Below are positions 1-7,458 of a stretch of DNA of 34,747 bases, piece after piece. Origin of the DNA: Bacteroidales bacterium (lineage in GTDB: Bacteria > Bacteroidota > Bacteroidia > Bacteroidales > UBA932); NCBI GenBank assembly GCA_024401865.1, contig JAKSKI010000013.1, positions 1-34,747 on the forward strand, in the 5' to 3' direction. A program made the translations under genes and the position numbers. The stretch's first letter is position 1, and each line of letters opens with the position of its first letter. Below the pieces are notes generated by a model. That model was given only the letters and a program-made list of their open reading frames with translations, was not told the DNA's origin and did not search any database.

Positions 1-786
1 ATCCGAAGTCTCGAAGACCGGCTTGGGAGGACAGTATTCTATATAGGAGAAGAATATGAGCTGCTTCCTGCCGCCCGCTGAAGTGCCGGAGCAGTCGACC
101 GTGGAATAGTCCCTGATACCGAGGGTCTCGGCCCAAACCGTGCGGTTCCAATCATCCATATTGCGGGGGCACTTGGTGACGATGATTATGTCGGCATCCT
201 CTATCCTCCCGGGGAGGTCGCGAAGACTGCCCAGGGGCATCAGATGGTCTTTGTGGAGAGGGCGGTTGTAATCCACCAGCACTATGTTCAGGTCCGCCTT
301 GAGCTTGCGGTATTGGAATGCATCATCCAGCACTATGATGTCTGCCGGCGGGAAATTCTTGTCCCAGCAACGGCGTCCTATGCGCGAATCCTGCAGTTCT
401 TCGGGATGTCTGAGCAGGTGGCAGCCCTCTATCCTGTTTTTGTCGACCGCGACGGTGACATCGGGGAAATTCTTCTTGATCTGAAGGGGCTCGTCCCCAA
501 ACATTGCGGCACTGCCTTTGACGGTGACATTCTGGAACCCTCTGCTCTCCCTCTTGTATCCCCGGGACAGGACTGCCACATTGGATTTGCGCCATTTGTC
601 ACTGGAGAGGAGTTCGCGCAGAATCATCTCAGTATGAGGTGTCTTGCCGGTCCCGCCCACAGCCAGATTGCCTATGCAGACCGTCGGCACTTCAGCCTTG
701 CGTACCTTGCAGACTCCGTTGTCATACATGCGGTTGCGCAGCTTGAGGACAAAGTAGTACGGGAACAGGAGGAACTTGTCAATCAT
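1..786 (-). CDS. lpxK: Tetraacyldisaccharide 4'-kinase LpxK (3' end cut by window)
   Basis: Phosphorylates the 4' position of the tetraacyl disaccharide-1-phosphate in the Raetz lipid A pathway, at the inner face of the cytoplasmic membrane. I translated the minus strand from an ATG at 786; the frame stays open to base 1, giving 262 codons without a stop. The N-terminus carries the family's hydrophobic/basic membrane-associating stretch (residues 1-20, ending LRNRMYD), then a P-loop, GNLAVGGTGKTPH, at about residues 39-51, which is the LpxK signature. The downstream segments LSRGYKR and FGDEP, and the DDAFQ run, also fit LpxK. The start overlaps the end of the dihydrouridine synthase gene by 8 bases, so the two are probably translationally coupled and share the dus promoter. 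The C-terminus lies outside the window. Confidence 0.93.
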   Translation of the reverse strand, partial: MIDKFLLFPYYFVLKLRNRMYDNGVCKVRKAEVPTVCIGNLAVGGTGKTPHTEMILRELLSSDKWRKSNVAVLSRGYKRESRGFQNVTVKGSAAMFGDEPLQIKKNFPDVTVAVDKNRIEGCHLLRHPEELQDSRIGRRCWDKNFPPADIIVLDDAFQYRKLKADLNIVLVDYNRPLHKDHLMPLGSLRDLPGRIEDADIIIVTKCPRNMDDWNRTVWAETLGIRDYSTVDCSGTSAGGRKQLIFFSYIEYCPPKPVFETSD

Positions 787-1774
787 AATTGTCACAAATA
801 TAGTCAAGAATTCCGTATAATTCGTCAGGATTGAGGGTCGTGACCATCTTCATCCTGGTTTCCTTGAAGTCGGGCAGTCCCTTGAAATAGCAGGACAGAT
901 GGCGGCGCATCTCATATATCCCCCGCTTCTCTCCCTTGTGCTCCAGAGAGAGCGACAGATGACGTCTCGCCAGAGCCACCTTGTCGGCGGTACTTAACTC
1001 CGGCATAACCTCCCCGTGCTCGAGATAGTATTTGATCTCCCTGAAAATCCACGGATGTCCGAAAGTGGCGCGACCCACCATTATACCATCGACACCGTAC
1101 CTGTCGAAAGCCTGCGCCGCGCGGGGGCCGTCCGTGATGTCTCCGTTGCCTATGATGGGAATATGCATCCGGGGATTGTTCTTCACCTCGCCAATAAGTG
1201 TCCAGTCGGCTTCTCCCTTGTACAACTGGCAACGGGTGCGCCCGTGTATCGTAAGCGCCTGTATGCCGACATCCTGAAGCCGCTCGGCAAGTTCGACTAT
1301 TATTATGGAACTGTCATCCCACCCCAGTCTGGTCTTGACTGTCACCGGTTTGCCTACAGCTTCGACAACCGCCTTGGTTATGGCGACCATCTTGTCCGGT
1401 TCGCGCATCATTCCCGACCCGGCACCCCTTCCCGCAATTTTGGAGACGGGGCAGCCGAAATTAATGTCGATCACGTCCGCACCGTGTCCTCCGGCAATCT
1501 CGGCGGCACGGTCTGCCATCTTCGCCGCCTCGACCATCGACTCGGGGATATGTCCGTAAATCTGTATGCCGACAGGGGCCTCGCTGTCGGAAGTCTTCAT
1601 CTTGGCAACCGCCTTTGCGGCGTCGCGTATCAGTCCGTCGGAAGGGATGAATTCGGTATAGACCATATCGGCCCCCTGCTCACGGCAGAGAACACGGAAC
1701 GACGCATCCGTCACATCCTCCATCGGAGCGAGGAATACAGGTTTGTCGCCAAAATCGATACCACCGATTTTCAT
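779..1774 (-). CDS. dus: tRNA-dihydrouridine synthase (DusB-like)
   Basis: FMN/NADPH-dependent enzyme that reduces specific uridines in the tRNA D-loop to dihydrouridine. The 331-residue protein begins MKIGGIDFGDKPVFLAPMEDVTD, the FMN-binding start of the TIM barrel. The catalytic cysteine is C108 in NFGCPVSKI; ITKAV, VKTRLGWDD, IHGRTR and GNGDI follow in the usual order. The frame stays open 13 codons further upstream to an ATG at 1813, but a perfect -7 box (TAAATTTG) sits at 1787-1780 inside that extension. The ATG at 1774 is therefore the likely start, possibly on a leaderless transcript. It heads an operon with lpxK. The family is certain; the subgroup (DusB rather than another) is inferred from general similarity. 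Confidence 0.93.
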   Translation of the reverse strand: MKIGGIDFGDKPVFLAPMEDVTDASFRVLCREQGADMVYTEFIPSDGLIRDAAKAVAKMKTSDSEAPVGIQIYGHIPESMVEAAKMADRAAEIAGGHGADVIDINFGCPVSKIAGRGAGSGMMREPDKMVAITKAVVEAVGKPVTVKTRLGWDDSSIIIVELAERLQDVGIQALTIHGRTRCQLYKGEADWTLIGEVKNNPRMHIPIIGNGDITDGPRAAQAFDRYGVDGIMVGRATFGHPWIFREIKYYLEHGEVMPELSTADKVALARRHLSLSLEHKGEKRGIYEMRRHLSCYFKGLPDFKETRMKMVTTLNPDELYGILDYICDNYD

Positions 1775-1779
1775 AACTG

Positions 1780-1787
1780 CAAATTTA
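1780..1787 (-). promoter_or_regulatory. -7 promoter element of dus-lpxK
   Basis: The minus strand reads TAAATTTG, an exact match to the Bacteroidota -7 consensus TAnnTTTG. Only five bases separate it from the dus ATG, so transcription would begin at or within a base or two of the start codon. No clear -33 TTTG is seen at the usual spacing. Confidence 0.6.
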
Positions 1788-1820
1788 GCAAAAAACGGGT
1801 CATAAAGCAGCATTATTAAT

Positions 1821-1828
1821 TATCTTTG
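1821..1828 (+). promoter_or_regulatory. -7 promoter element of pepP
   Basis: TATCTTTG matches TAnnTTTG exactly and ends 19 bases before the aminopeptidase ATG. It is divergent from the dus promoter; the two -7 boxes lie 33 bases apart, so the upstream regions are shared. Confidence 0.6.
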
Positions 1829-1847
1829 TGACAGAGCATAACACCTT

Positions 1848-3653
1848 ATGGATATGGATAACGTCTACGCCTCCCGTATTGAAGAGCTGCGCTCCCTGAT
1901 GCGCCGCAACGGCTGGGATGCCGTAATAATCACAGGCTCCGACCCTCACGGCAGCGAATACCCGGCCGAACGATGGAAGCAGGTCCGCTGGCTGACCGGA
2001 TTCACCGGGGAGGCCGGAGACGTTGTTGTCACCCAGGACCACGCGGGACTGTGGACCGACACCCGCTACTTCATCCAGGCCAATACCCAGCTCTCCGGCA
2101 CAGGAGTCGAACTTCACAAGACCAGAATCCCCGGGCAGGTGCTCATCCCCGAATGGCTCTGCCTTCATTTCAGCGAGGCCGACAGCATTGTCATAGCTGT
2201 AGACGGGCTGGCCGTCGGGGCATCCTTCGTCACGGACGAATTGAGCGGCACCCTGAACGATGCGAAGATAGAGCATTGCGTGCAAAGCATCCCCGATCTG
2301 CTCGAGGAACTGTGGACCGACAGACCCGGAATACCTCAAACCCCCATTTTCGCCACAGACCCCGGCGAGACAAGAGAGGACAGGATAGCCTGGTTGCGCG
2401 AATGGATGGAAGAGCATTCCTTTGATGCCGTCCTGCTCAGCGCTCTTGACGAAATCGCCTGGATCCTGAATGTGCGCGCCTCAGACATAGATTACAATCC
2501 GTTGGTGATAAGCTACCTTCTGGTCTCACGCGGGGACGTCAGATGGTTTGTGCTCAAAGGCGAGGTCGAGGATCCGGACACGCTCCGCACGTTCGGACAG
2601 ATGCGAGGCATCAGGCTGGAAAGGTACAATGACTTGGAACGCGTGCTGAACGACAGCGGACACATCAGACTGTCCGTCGATTCCGCTTCTGTCAACTACG
2701 AGCTCTACGACAAGCTCTCGCACAGTTCTCTGGAGCTCATTCCAGGCACGAGTCCCGTGGGTCTCCGCAAGGCGGTCAAGAATCCTTATGAGATAGAAGG
2801 CATGAAACGCGCCCACCTGCTGGACGGGCTTGCAATGGAGAAGTTCCTGTATTGGCTCGACAAATCGATGGAGGCAGACCGTGTGGTCAGCGAATGGGAT
2901 GCCGCCGTCAGGCTCGGCAGATACCGCGCCGAAACCGACGGATACGTCGGAGACTCTTTCGAAACGATCTCGGCATATGGAAGGAATGCGGCCCTGCCCC
3001 ACTACGTCACACCCAACTCCGACGCTCCGCTGCTGCATCCTGAAGGGCTGTACCTCTGCGATTCGGGCGGTCAGTACGAATTCGGCACCACTGACATTAC
3101 CAGGACCGTTCCCCTCGGTCCCTGCTCCGAACTGGAAGCCGAGGACTACACCCTCGTGCTTAAGGGCCATATCGACCTTGCCATGGCAATATTCCCCGCC
3201 GGCACGGCCGGATGTCAGATAGATGCCCTGGCAAGAGAGCCTCTCTGGCGCCGGCTCCGGAATTTCGGGCACGGCACCGGCCACGGAGTGGGATATTTCC
3301 TGGGCGTACACGAAGGACCGCAGGATATCAGGCAGAATTTCAACCGACAGCCTCTCCTTCCGGGAATGGTCACTTCCGACGAGCCGGGCATCTACCGGGA
3401 AGGTTTGTTCGGTATCAGGCACGAGAATCTGCTCCTCTGTACCGAAGCCGGAGACAACGGATTCGGTCACTGGCTGCAGTTCGAGCCGCTCACCCTATGC
3501 CACTTCGACACCTCCATTCTGCGTACCGACCTGATGACCGCGGAGGAAATCACCTGGCTGAACGAATACAACGCCATGGTACGCGACACTCTTTCGCCTC
3601 TACTTCCCGAAGAGGTCGCTGCCTGGCTCAAGTCCAGGACAGCCCCCATATAG
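1848..3653 (+). CDS. pepP: Xaa-Pro aminopeptidase (M24B, long three-domain form)
   Basis: Cytoplasmic metallopeptidase that removes an N-terminal residue preceding proline. At 601 residues it matches the long aminopeptidase P form: two creatinase-like N-terminal domains (about 1-310) and a C-terminal pita-bread domain. All five M24 metal ligands are visible: D405 (LYLCDSGGQY), D416 (TTDITRT), H479 (GTGHGVG), E512 (DEPGIY) and E526 (RHENLLL). H475 and the VHEGP motif are also in place, so it should be active. There is no signal peptide. The start ATG at 1848 lies 19 bases after a TATCTTTG -7 box. The gene is monocistronic, divergent from dus and convergent with the dipeptidase gene. Confidence 0.95.
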   Translation: MDMDNVYASRIEELRSLMRRNGWDAVIITGSDPHGSEYPAERWKQVRWLTGFTGEAGDVVVTQDHAGLWTDTRYFIQANTQLSGTGVELHKTRIPGQVLIPEWLCLHFSEADSIVIAVDGLAVGASFVTDELSGTLNDAKIEHCVQSIPDLLEELWTDRPGIPQTPIFATDPGETREDRIAWLREWMEEHSFDAVLLSALDEIAWILNVRASDIDYNPLVISYLLVSRGDVRWFVLKGEVEDPDTLRTFGQMRGIRLERYNDLERVLNDSGHIRLSVDSASVNYELYDKLSHSSLELIPGTSPVGLRKAVKNPYEIEGMKRAHLLDGLAMEKFLYWLDKSMEADRVVSEWDAAVRLGRYRAETDGYVGDSFETISAYGRNAALPHYVTPNSDAPLLHPEGLYLCDSGGQYEFGTTDITRTVPLGPCSELEAEDYTLVLKGHIDLAMAIFPAGTAGCQIDALAREPLWRRLRNFGHGTGHGVGYFLGVHEGPQDIRQNFNRQPLLPGMVTSDEPGIYREGLFGIRHENLLLCTEAGDNGFGHWLQFEPLTLCHFDTSILRTDLMTAEEITWLNEYNAMVRDTLSPLLPEEVAAWLKSRTAPI

Positions 3654-3662
3654 CTCAGGAAC

Positions 3663-3709
3663 TCCGGCCGAGCCGGACAACCGGACCAAAGTCGGGGCAG
3701 GACTCCGAC
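3663..3709. terminator. Tandem hairpins between convergent genes
   Basis: Two adjacent inverted repeats fill the 58-base gap between pepP and the convergent dipeptidase gene. The first is TCCGGC-CGA-GCCGGA at 3663-3677. The second is GTCGGGG-CAGGA-CTCCGAC at 3691-3709, with one G-T wobble. Neither is followed by a clear T run, so they may act as weak bidirectional terminators or as RNA 3'-end protection. The function is inferred from position only. Confidence 0.35.
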
Positions 3710-3711
3710 GG

Positions 3712-4407
3712 TTACAGGTCAAAGTCAAAATAGGTATCAGGGAACGGTTCGTCAGCCAGAGTGAAATGCCACCACTCACAGTCGTAGGGCTTGAATCCGT
3801 GGGACAGCATTGCCTCTCTCAGAATCATACGGTTGCGATATTGCTCTTCCGTAAGCGGCACAGCCGCGCCCGCCTGCTGACCGGGGAGCACATCCGGGTG
3901 TGAAATCATTCCGAAATAGTCGAAGGGGCCGCCCATATCCACATCCTTGCCGGCGGCCATATCGAACAGGGTGAGGTCGACCGTCGAGCCACGGGTATGG
4001 CTTGACCGTCTGGCAACGTATTCCTGAGGCACAAGAACACTCTTGTCCAGCTCGGGATAGAAAAACCGCTTCATCCGGACATCCATAGTGTCCAAAGCCC
4101 ACTTCATAAAATAATCCACGGCTTTCTGGGGCCGGTAGCAGTCATAGATTTTGATACGGTATCCCTTGTCCCGGAGTTCATCGCTCACAACTTTGAGGCT
4201 GTCTGCCGCCTGGCGGGTGAGCCAGGCCACGGGATGATCGTATCCGGGAATTCTGTCCCCGATGAAATTGTAGGTCCCATAATACCGGATATCGAGCATG
4301 GCGTCCGGGATTACATCACCGACAGGCACAAAGTCATCCCGGAACCGGGAGGTCCTGCAGGCTGTCAGGGCCAGCAGGACAATAATCATATACAGGCTAT
4401 TCTTCAT
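3712..4407 (-). CDS. ddpX: D-Ala-D-Ala dipeptidase lipoprotein (VanX/DdpX type, M15D)
   Basis: Zinc dipeptidase of the VanX/DdpX family, which cleaves D-alanyl-D-alanine released from peptidoglycan. The 231-residue protein starts with a lipoprotein signal peptide ending LLALTAC (C17), so it should sit in the periplasm anchored to a membrane. The zinc ligands are H137 and D144 in SSHTRGSTVDL and H214 in CEWWHF, with catalytic E211 beside it. R92 in DCYRPQKA matches the transition-state arginine of VanX. There are no vanH/vanA neighbours, so a role in cell-wall turnover or D-Ala-D-Ala scavenging is more likely than vancomycin resistance. It is the last gene of the operon with hemW, 12 bases downstream of it. 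Confidence 0.9.
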   Translation of the reverse strand: MKNSLYMIIVLLALTACRTSRFRDDFVPVGDVIPDAMLDIRYYGTYNFIGDRIPGYDHPVAWLTRQAADSLKVVSDELRDKGYRIKIYDCYRPQKAVDYFMKWALDTMDVRMKRFFYPELDKSVLVPQEYVARRSSHTRGSTVDLTLFDMAAGKDVDMGGPFDYFGMISHPDVLPGQQAGAAVPLTEEQYRNRMILREAMLSHGFKPYDCEWWHFTLADEPFPDTYFDFDL

Positions 4408-4419
4408 ATACTTGATTTG

Positions 4420-5442
4420 TCACATTCTGGAAAGGATATCCGAGATGATGTCATCGGAGACGAACCATTCTTCCTCGCTCAGGACCCGGCCGTTCCAACC
4501 TTTGAGCGTCCTCAGGCTCAGCATCACCTCCTCTTCCCTGACTTCATCATCGGTAAGCTGCTCGGAAGAGGATTTCCACCCGCTTGGTTCGGCAGAGTTC
4601 CAGCTCCGCGTCTGAAGCCCGTCTTCAATCTTCAGCGAATGAGCGGCCGGACCCACTCCGACATATGGCACACGGTCCCAATACGCCGAATTGTGACGGG
4701 CCTCAAACCCCGGCAGGGCCCAGTTCGAAATCTCATAATGCAGATACCCGGCTTCGCGGAGCCTGCGGCAGATTATGCCGTACTGGCGTCTGCACTGCTC
4801 ATCCGACGCCTCACGATATCGGCCGTCAGCGACCATCGACGCCAGAGCGCTCCCGCCTTCCACGGACAGCTGATATGCCGAAATATGCTCGGGATGAAGT
4901 TCTGTCACCTTACGGAGAGTGCTTTCAAGCATCTCGTCCGTCAGGTGCGAAATGCCGAAAATCACATCTACACTCACATTCCCCACACCGCTGTCTCGGA
5001 GTATGCTGAAAGCCTCCAAGGCCCCGGCTGCAGTATGACGGCGGTTCATCCAGCCGAGTATGGAATCATCCAGCGACTGCACCCCCATACTCACCCTGTC
5101 AACCCCTGCGGCCATAAGTCCCCTGACATAATCGGGACCTCCGGTCACAATGTCTTCGGGATTGACCTCAACGGTGAATTCTTCGAAATTCCCGTCCACA
5201 CAGGACTTCACCGCCGAGGAGATGCGCTCAAGGCACGAAAGAGGCAGCAATGAGGGTGTGCCGCCACCGACATACAGAGTATTGACCGCCTGAGTGCCGC
5301 GGATTTCGCTCCGCCTGGACTCAATCTCCCCGCACAGCTCATTCACATAGGACTCAAAAGACCCTGCTCCGCACTCAAGTTCGGAGTAGAAATCACAATA
5401 GGTGCAGAAACTCCCGCAGAACGGGACGTGAACGTAGACCAT
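4420..5442 (-). CDS. hemW: HemW-type radical SAM protein (heme chaperone)
   Basis: Member of the coproporphyrinogen III oxidase-like radical SAM group; HemW is known as a heme-binding chaperone rather than a true HemN oxidase. The 340-residue cytoplasmic protein opens MVYVHVPFCGSFCTYC, with the 4Fe-4S cysteines at C9, C13 and C16. GGGTPSLL (SAM binding), VNPED, RVSMGVQSL and SAYQLSVE follow in family order. Immediately after EEVMLSLRTLKG it ends within about 25 residues, so the C-terminal winged-helix region is shorter than in the roughly 375-residue homologues. The ATG overlaps the stop of the upstream coiled-coil gene by one base (TGATG), which indicates translational coupling. Confidence 0.92.
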   Translation of the reverse strand: MVYVHVPFCGSFCTYCDFYSELECGAGSFESYVNELCGEIESRRSEIRGTQAVNTLYVGGGTPSLLPLSCLERISSAVKSCVDGNFEEFTVEVNPEDIVTGGPDYVRGLMAAGVDRVSMGVQSLDDSILGWMNRRHTAAGALEAFSILRDSGVGNVSVDVIFGISHLTDEMLESTLRKVTELHPEHISAYQLSVEGGSALASMVADGRYREASDEQCRRQYGIICRRLREAGYLHYEISNWALPGFEARHNSAYWDRVPYVGVGPAAHSLKIEDGLQTRSWNSAEPSGWKSSSEQLTDDEVREEEVMLSLRTLKGWNGRVLSEEEWFVSDDIISDILSRM

Positions 5443-6365
5443 CAGCGCAGCAGCAGCTCGGTCTCGCCGAGGAGTGCCTGGGAGGTGTATGCCTCCACCT
5501 TGTATACGCCCTTGTAATATGCAGGCACATTGTTGACATAGATGCTCATATCAACCTCGCTGCCTTCATAGTCCACCTCCCTCGATGCCGTTGCTCCGAC
5601 AGTCTGGCCCCCGTACATGAACGAGGCGCCGGTGCCGTCATCGAGCACGTTGCCCGAAGGGTCTTTGACCAGCACGAACACACGTACCGGACCACGGGGG
5701 GCCAACTCGTTCTCCACGAGGCTCAGGTTGACAAGGAGTCTCACGACACGGCTGCTGCGGTCGGTAACCTTGTCGGACGCATTGTATGCCACAGCGCTGA
5801 TGCCACGGGCCTTGAGAACGGCACCCGCCGCCACCCTGTTGGACAGATTGTCCACCTGGGCCGTCAGCTTGGCGTTCTGCCTGCGGCTCTCGGCGGCCTC
5901 CTTCCTGGCTTCGGCAGCCTGAAGCGTCAGCTGGTGATTGAGATTGTTCAGAGAGTCTATCTGGACTATATATCCCCGCATTATCGAACGCAGGGTGCCA
6001 AGTTCCTTCTCATACTGACGCATCTTGGCCCTGTTGGTAGCATCCGTCTTCTTGATGCGTTCCACCAGAAGATTTATCTCCTGGCGGGAAGAGTCCAGCT
6101 GGCTGTTGATGCTGTCATAATCCGTCGAAAGCGCCTCATAGTCTGACTGCAGGGCCACAATCTGCTCTGTAAGGTCCTGCTTCTCTATCTTGAGGTCACT
6201 GACAAGCCTGGATTTCTGTATCCATACATATGCCAGAGCGACGGCCAGTACGACAGCCACCACTATCAGCAAATTCATTGTGGTCTTGAGACCGCCGGCT
6301 CCGTGTTTCTCACGTTTTTCGCGCTCGATGCGCTCGAGCCTCTCGAGGGGATCTTCCTTTTCCAT
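5442..6365 (-). CDS. Single-pass membrane coiled-coil protein of unknown function
   Basis: I do not recognise a named family. The 307-residue protein has a highly charged cytoplasmic N-terminus (residues 1-28, EKEDPLERLERIERE), one transmembrane helix at about 30-49, a long heptad-rich coiled coil at about 50-175 and a C-terminal beta-rich domain at about 180-307. The last segment includes RVFVLVKDPSGNVL and ends VEAYTSQALLGETELLL, suggestive of an immunoglobulin-like or extracytoplasmic accessory fold. The architecture resembles a type II inner-membrane scaffold reaching into the periplasm. It is the first gene of an operon with hemW and the VanX-like gene and has its own -7 box 25 bases upstream. 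The function cannot be stated. Confidence 0.85.
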   Translation of the reverse strand: MEKEDPLERLERIEREKREKHGAGGLKTTMNLLIVVAVVLAVALAYVWIQKSRLVSDLKIEKQDLTEQIVALQSDYEALSTDYDSINSQLDSSRQEINLLVERIKKTDATNRAKMRQYEKELGTLRSIMRGYIVQIDSLNNLNHQLTLQAAEARKEAAESRRQNAKLTAQVDNLSNRVAAGAVLKARGISAVAYNASDKVTDRSSRVVRLLVNLSLVENELAPRGPVRVFVLVKDPSGNVLDDGTGASFMYGGQTVGATASREVDYEGSEVDMSIYVNNVPAYYKGVYKVEAYTSQALLGETELLLR

Positions 6366-6390
6366 AAATCCGTTTTTTAGTGACAGTGTG

Positions 6391-6398
6391 CAAAAATA
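6391..6398 (-). promoter_or_regulatory. -7 promoter element of coiled-coil/hemW/ddpX operon
   Basis: The minus strand reads TATTTTTG, an exact TAnnTTTG match, 25 bases before the ATG at 6365. It lies back to back with the promoter of the plus-strand gene at 6426; the two -7 boxes are 14 bases apart. Confidence 0.6.
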
Positions 6399-6412
6399 GC
6401 AAAAATTGTGCT

Positions 6413-6420
6413 TAATTTTG
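6413..6420 (+). promoter_or_regulatory. -7 promoter element of the 6426 membrane gene
   Basis: TAATTTTG matches TAnnTTTG exactly and ends five bases before the ATG at 6426. This implies a leaderless or nearly leaderless transcript and rules out the upstream GTG at 6408 as a start. Confidence 0.55.
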
Positions 6421-6425
6421 TCATT

Positions 6426-6899
6426 ATGAAATATCTGATACGCTCCGTCAAATACTTTGTCCGCCTGGCCATCATCCTGTGTCTGATAATCTTTGTTTCC
6501 GTCAAGGCCGGATTCATAGAAGGTGACCTGTCCCGGATGTTCGTCAACGGCTATGACTCCCTGTGGCAGATTGCCCTTCTGCTGGCCGTATTCTCCGCCA
6601 TTTATCCCAGACTCGGATATTCTTCAAGGAACCTGCACCTCAACGGTTCGGACGAGGAACTTCTTCCCGTCATCAGGGAGGTGATGGAGGACAGGGGATA
6701 CAAGATCGGGAAGCAGGAGGGAGACACACTCTCTTTTGTCAAGAGGGCACCCCTGAGCCGCGCCTTCAAGTTATGGGAGGACAGGGTTACTTTCACACGG
6801 ATTCTGGGAGGATACAGCATCGAGGGCATCACCAAGGATATCACCAGACTCTGTTCCGCCCTTGAGAACAAGGTCTCTATGCCTGATGAAGATGCTTAG
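6426..6899 (+). CDS. Small two-TM membrane protein of unknown function
   Basis: A 157-residue protein with no family I can name. It has a basic N-terminus (MKYLIRSVKYFVR), one hydrophobic helix at about 12-29, a short extracytoplasmic loop, and a second helix at about 47-61 followed by YPRLGYSSR. The soluble C-terminal 95 residues (LPVIREVMEDRGYKIGKQEGD and onward) have the look of a small alpha/beta cytoplasmic domain. The start is the ATG at 6426, because the frame's earlier GTG lies upstream of the promoter. The 3' end overlaps the convergent DUF3109 gene by 23 bases. It is probably a single-gene transcript. Confidence 0.82.
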   Translation: MKYLIRSVKYFVRLAIILCLIIFVSVKAGFIEGDLSRMFVNGYDSLWQIALLLAVFSAIYPRLGYSSRNLHLNGSDEELLPVIREVMEDRGYKIGKQEGDTLSFVKRAPLSRAFKLWEDRVTFTRILGGYSIEGITKDITRLCSALENKVSMPDEDA

Positions 6900-7458
6900 C
6901 CGCAGCATCCAAAGCATTCCAGAATTCTTCACCGAAACGCTCTGACAGGGGCTTGCGGAGGAACTGATAGACTCTGACCCCCTCCCGGCGTCCCTTGTCG
7001 AACGCGGGCTTGCATATGCTCCAATGATGCACGTTGAGCGCGAGACCGCCGCCGGTCAGCCTGGTCACCCTGACGGGATAAAGGCTGCACGATACCGGCT
7101 TGACCCTGCCGGTCTTCTCAATGGCGCAAAGACAGGAACCGTCCCCCGGGAAATGGCAGAACGCACACTCGCAGGAGCCTTCCGACAACGGAGTCACCAT
7201 ATCACCGTCCCTGTCCACCTCAAAAAAGCCCTTGGCATCCACCGCCTTCCTCCCCCGGTCGGTCATCAGGGGCGAGAATACAGGATAATCCCTCTCAAGA
7301 CTGATCGGCTCGTATTCTTCCAGAGGAGCACCGCTGTCTCCTTCTATACAGCAGGCGCCCTTGCAGACCTCGTAGTCGCAGGCAAAGAAATCATCGACAA
7401 CATCCTCCGACACGAGGATACCGTCAATCTCTATAATAGTGCCGAACTCCCCTTTCAT
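6877..7458 (-). CDS. DUF3109 cysteine-rich protein
   Basis: A 193-residue cytoplasmic protein recognised as the DUF3109 family common in Bacteroidota; its biochemical role is not established. Two cysteine clusters are visible: C27, C32, C36 and C37 (ACDYEVCKGACCIEGD), and C96, C98, C101, C109, C111 and C124 (SCECAFC, SCLCAIE, VSCSLYPVR). These resemble the zinc/iron-chelating cysteine arrangement of the related YkgJ-type families. Its ATG overlaps the stop of the upstream M16-like gene as ATGA, indicating coupled translation. It ends inside the convergent gene ending at 6899. Confidence 0.88.
   Translation of the reverse strand: MKGEFGTIIEIDGILVSEDVVDDFFACDYEVCKGACCIEGDSGAPLEEYEPISLERDYPVFSPLMTDRGRKAVDAKGFFEVDRDGDMVTPLSEGSCECAFCHFPGDGSCLCAIEKTGRVKPVSCSLYPVRVTRLTGGGLALNVHHWSICKPAFDKGRREGVRVYQFLRKPLSERFGEEFWNALDAAAKHLHQA

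Noticed and set aside
244..834. 196-codon plus-strand frame at the left edge
   Set aside because: The minus strand here encodes LpxK continuously with a P-loop; the plus-strand frame has no motif.
3712..4407. Vancomycin-resistance determinant
   Set aside because: Only the VanX-type dipeptidase is present. No vanH, vanA/B ligase or VanRS lies nearby, and the protein is a lipoprotein in a Gram-negative; chromosomal DdpX-like turnover fits better.
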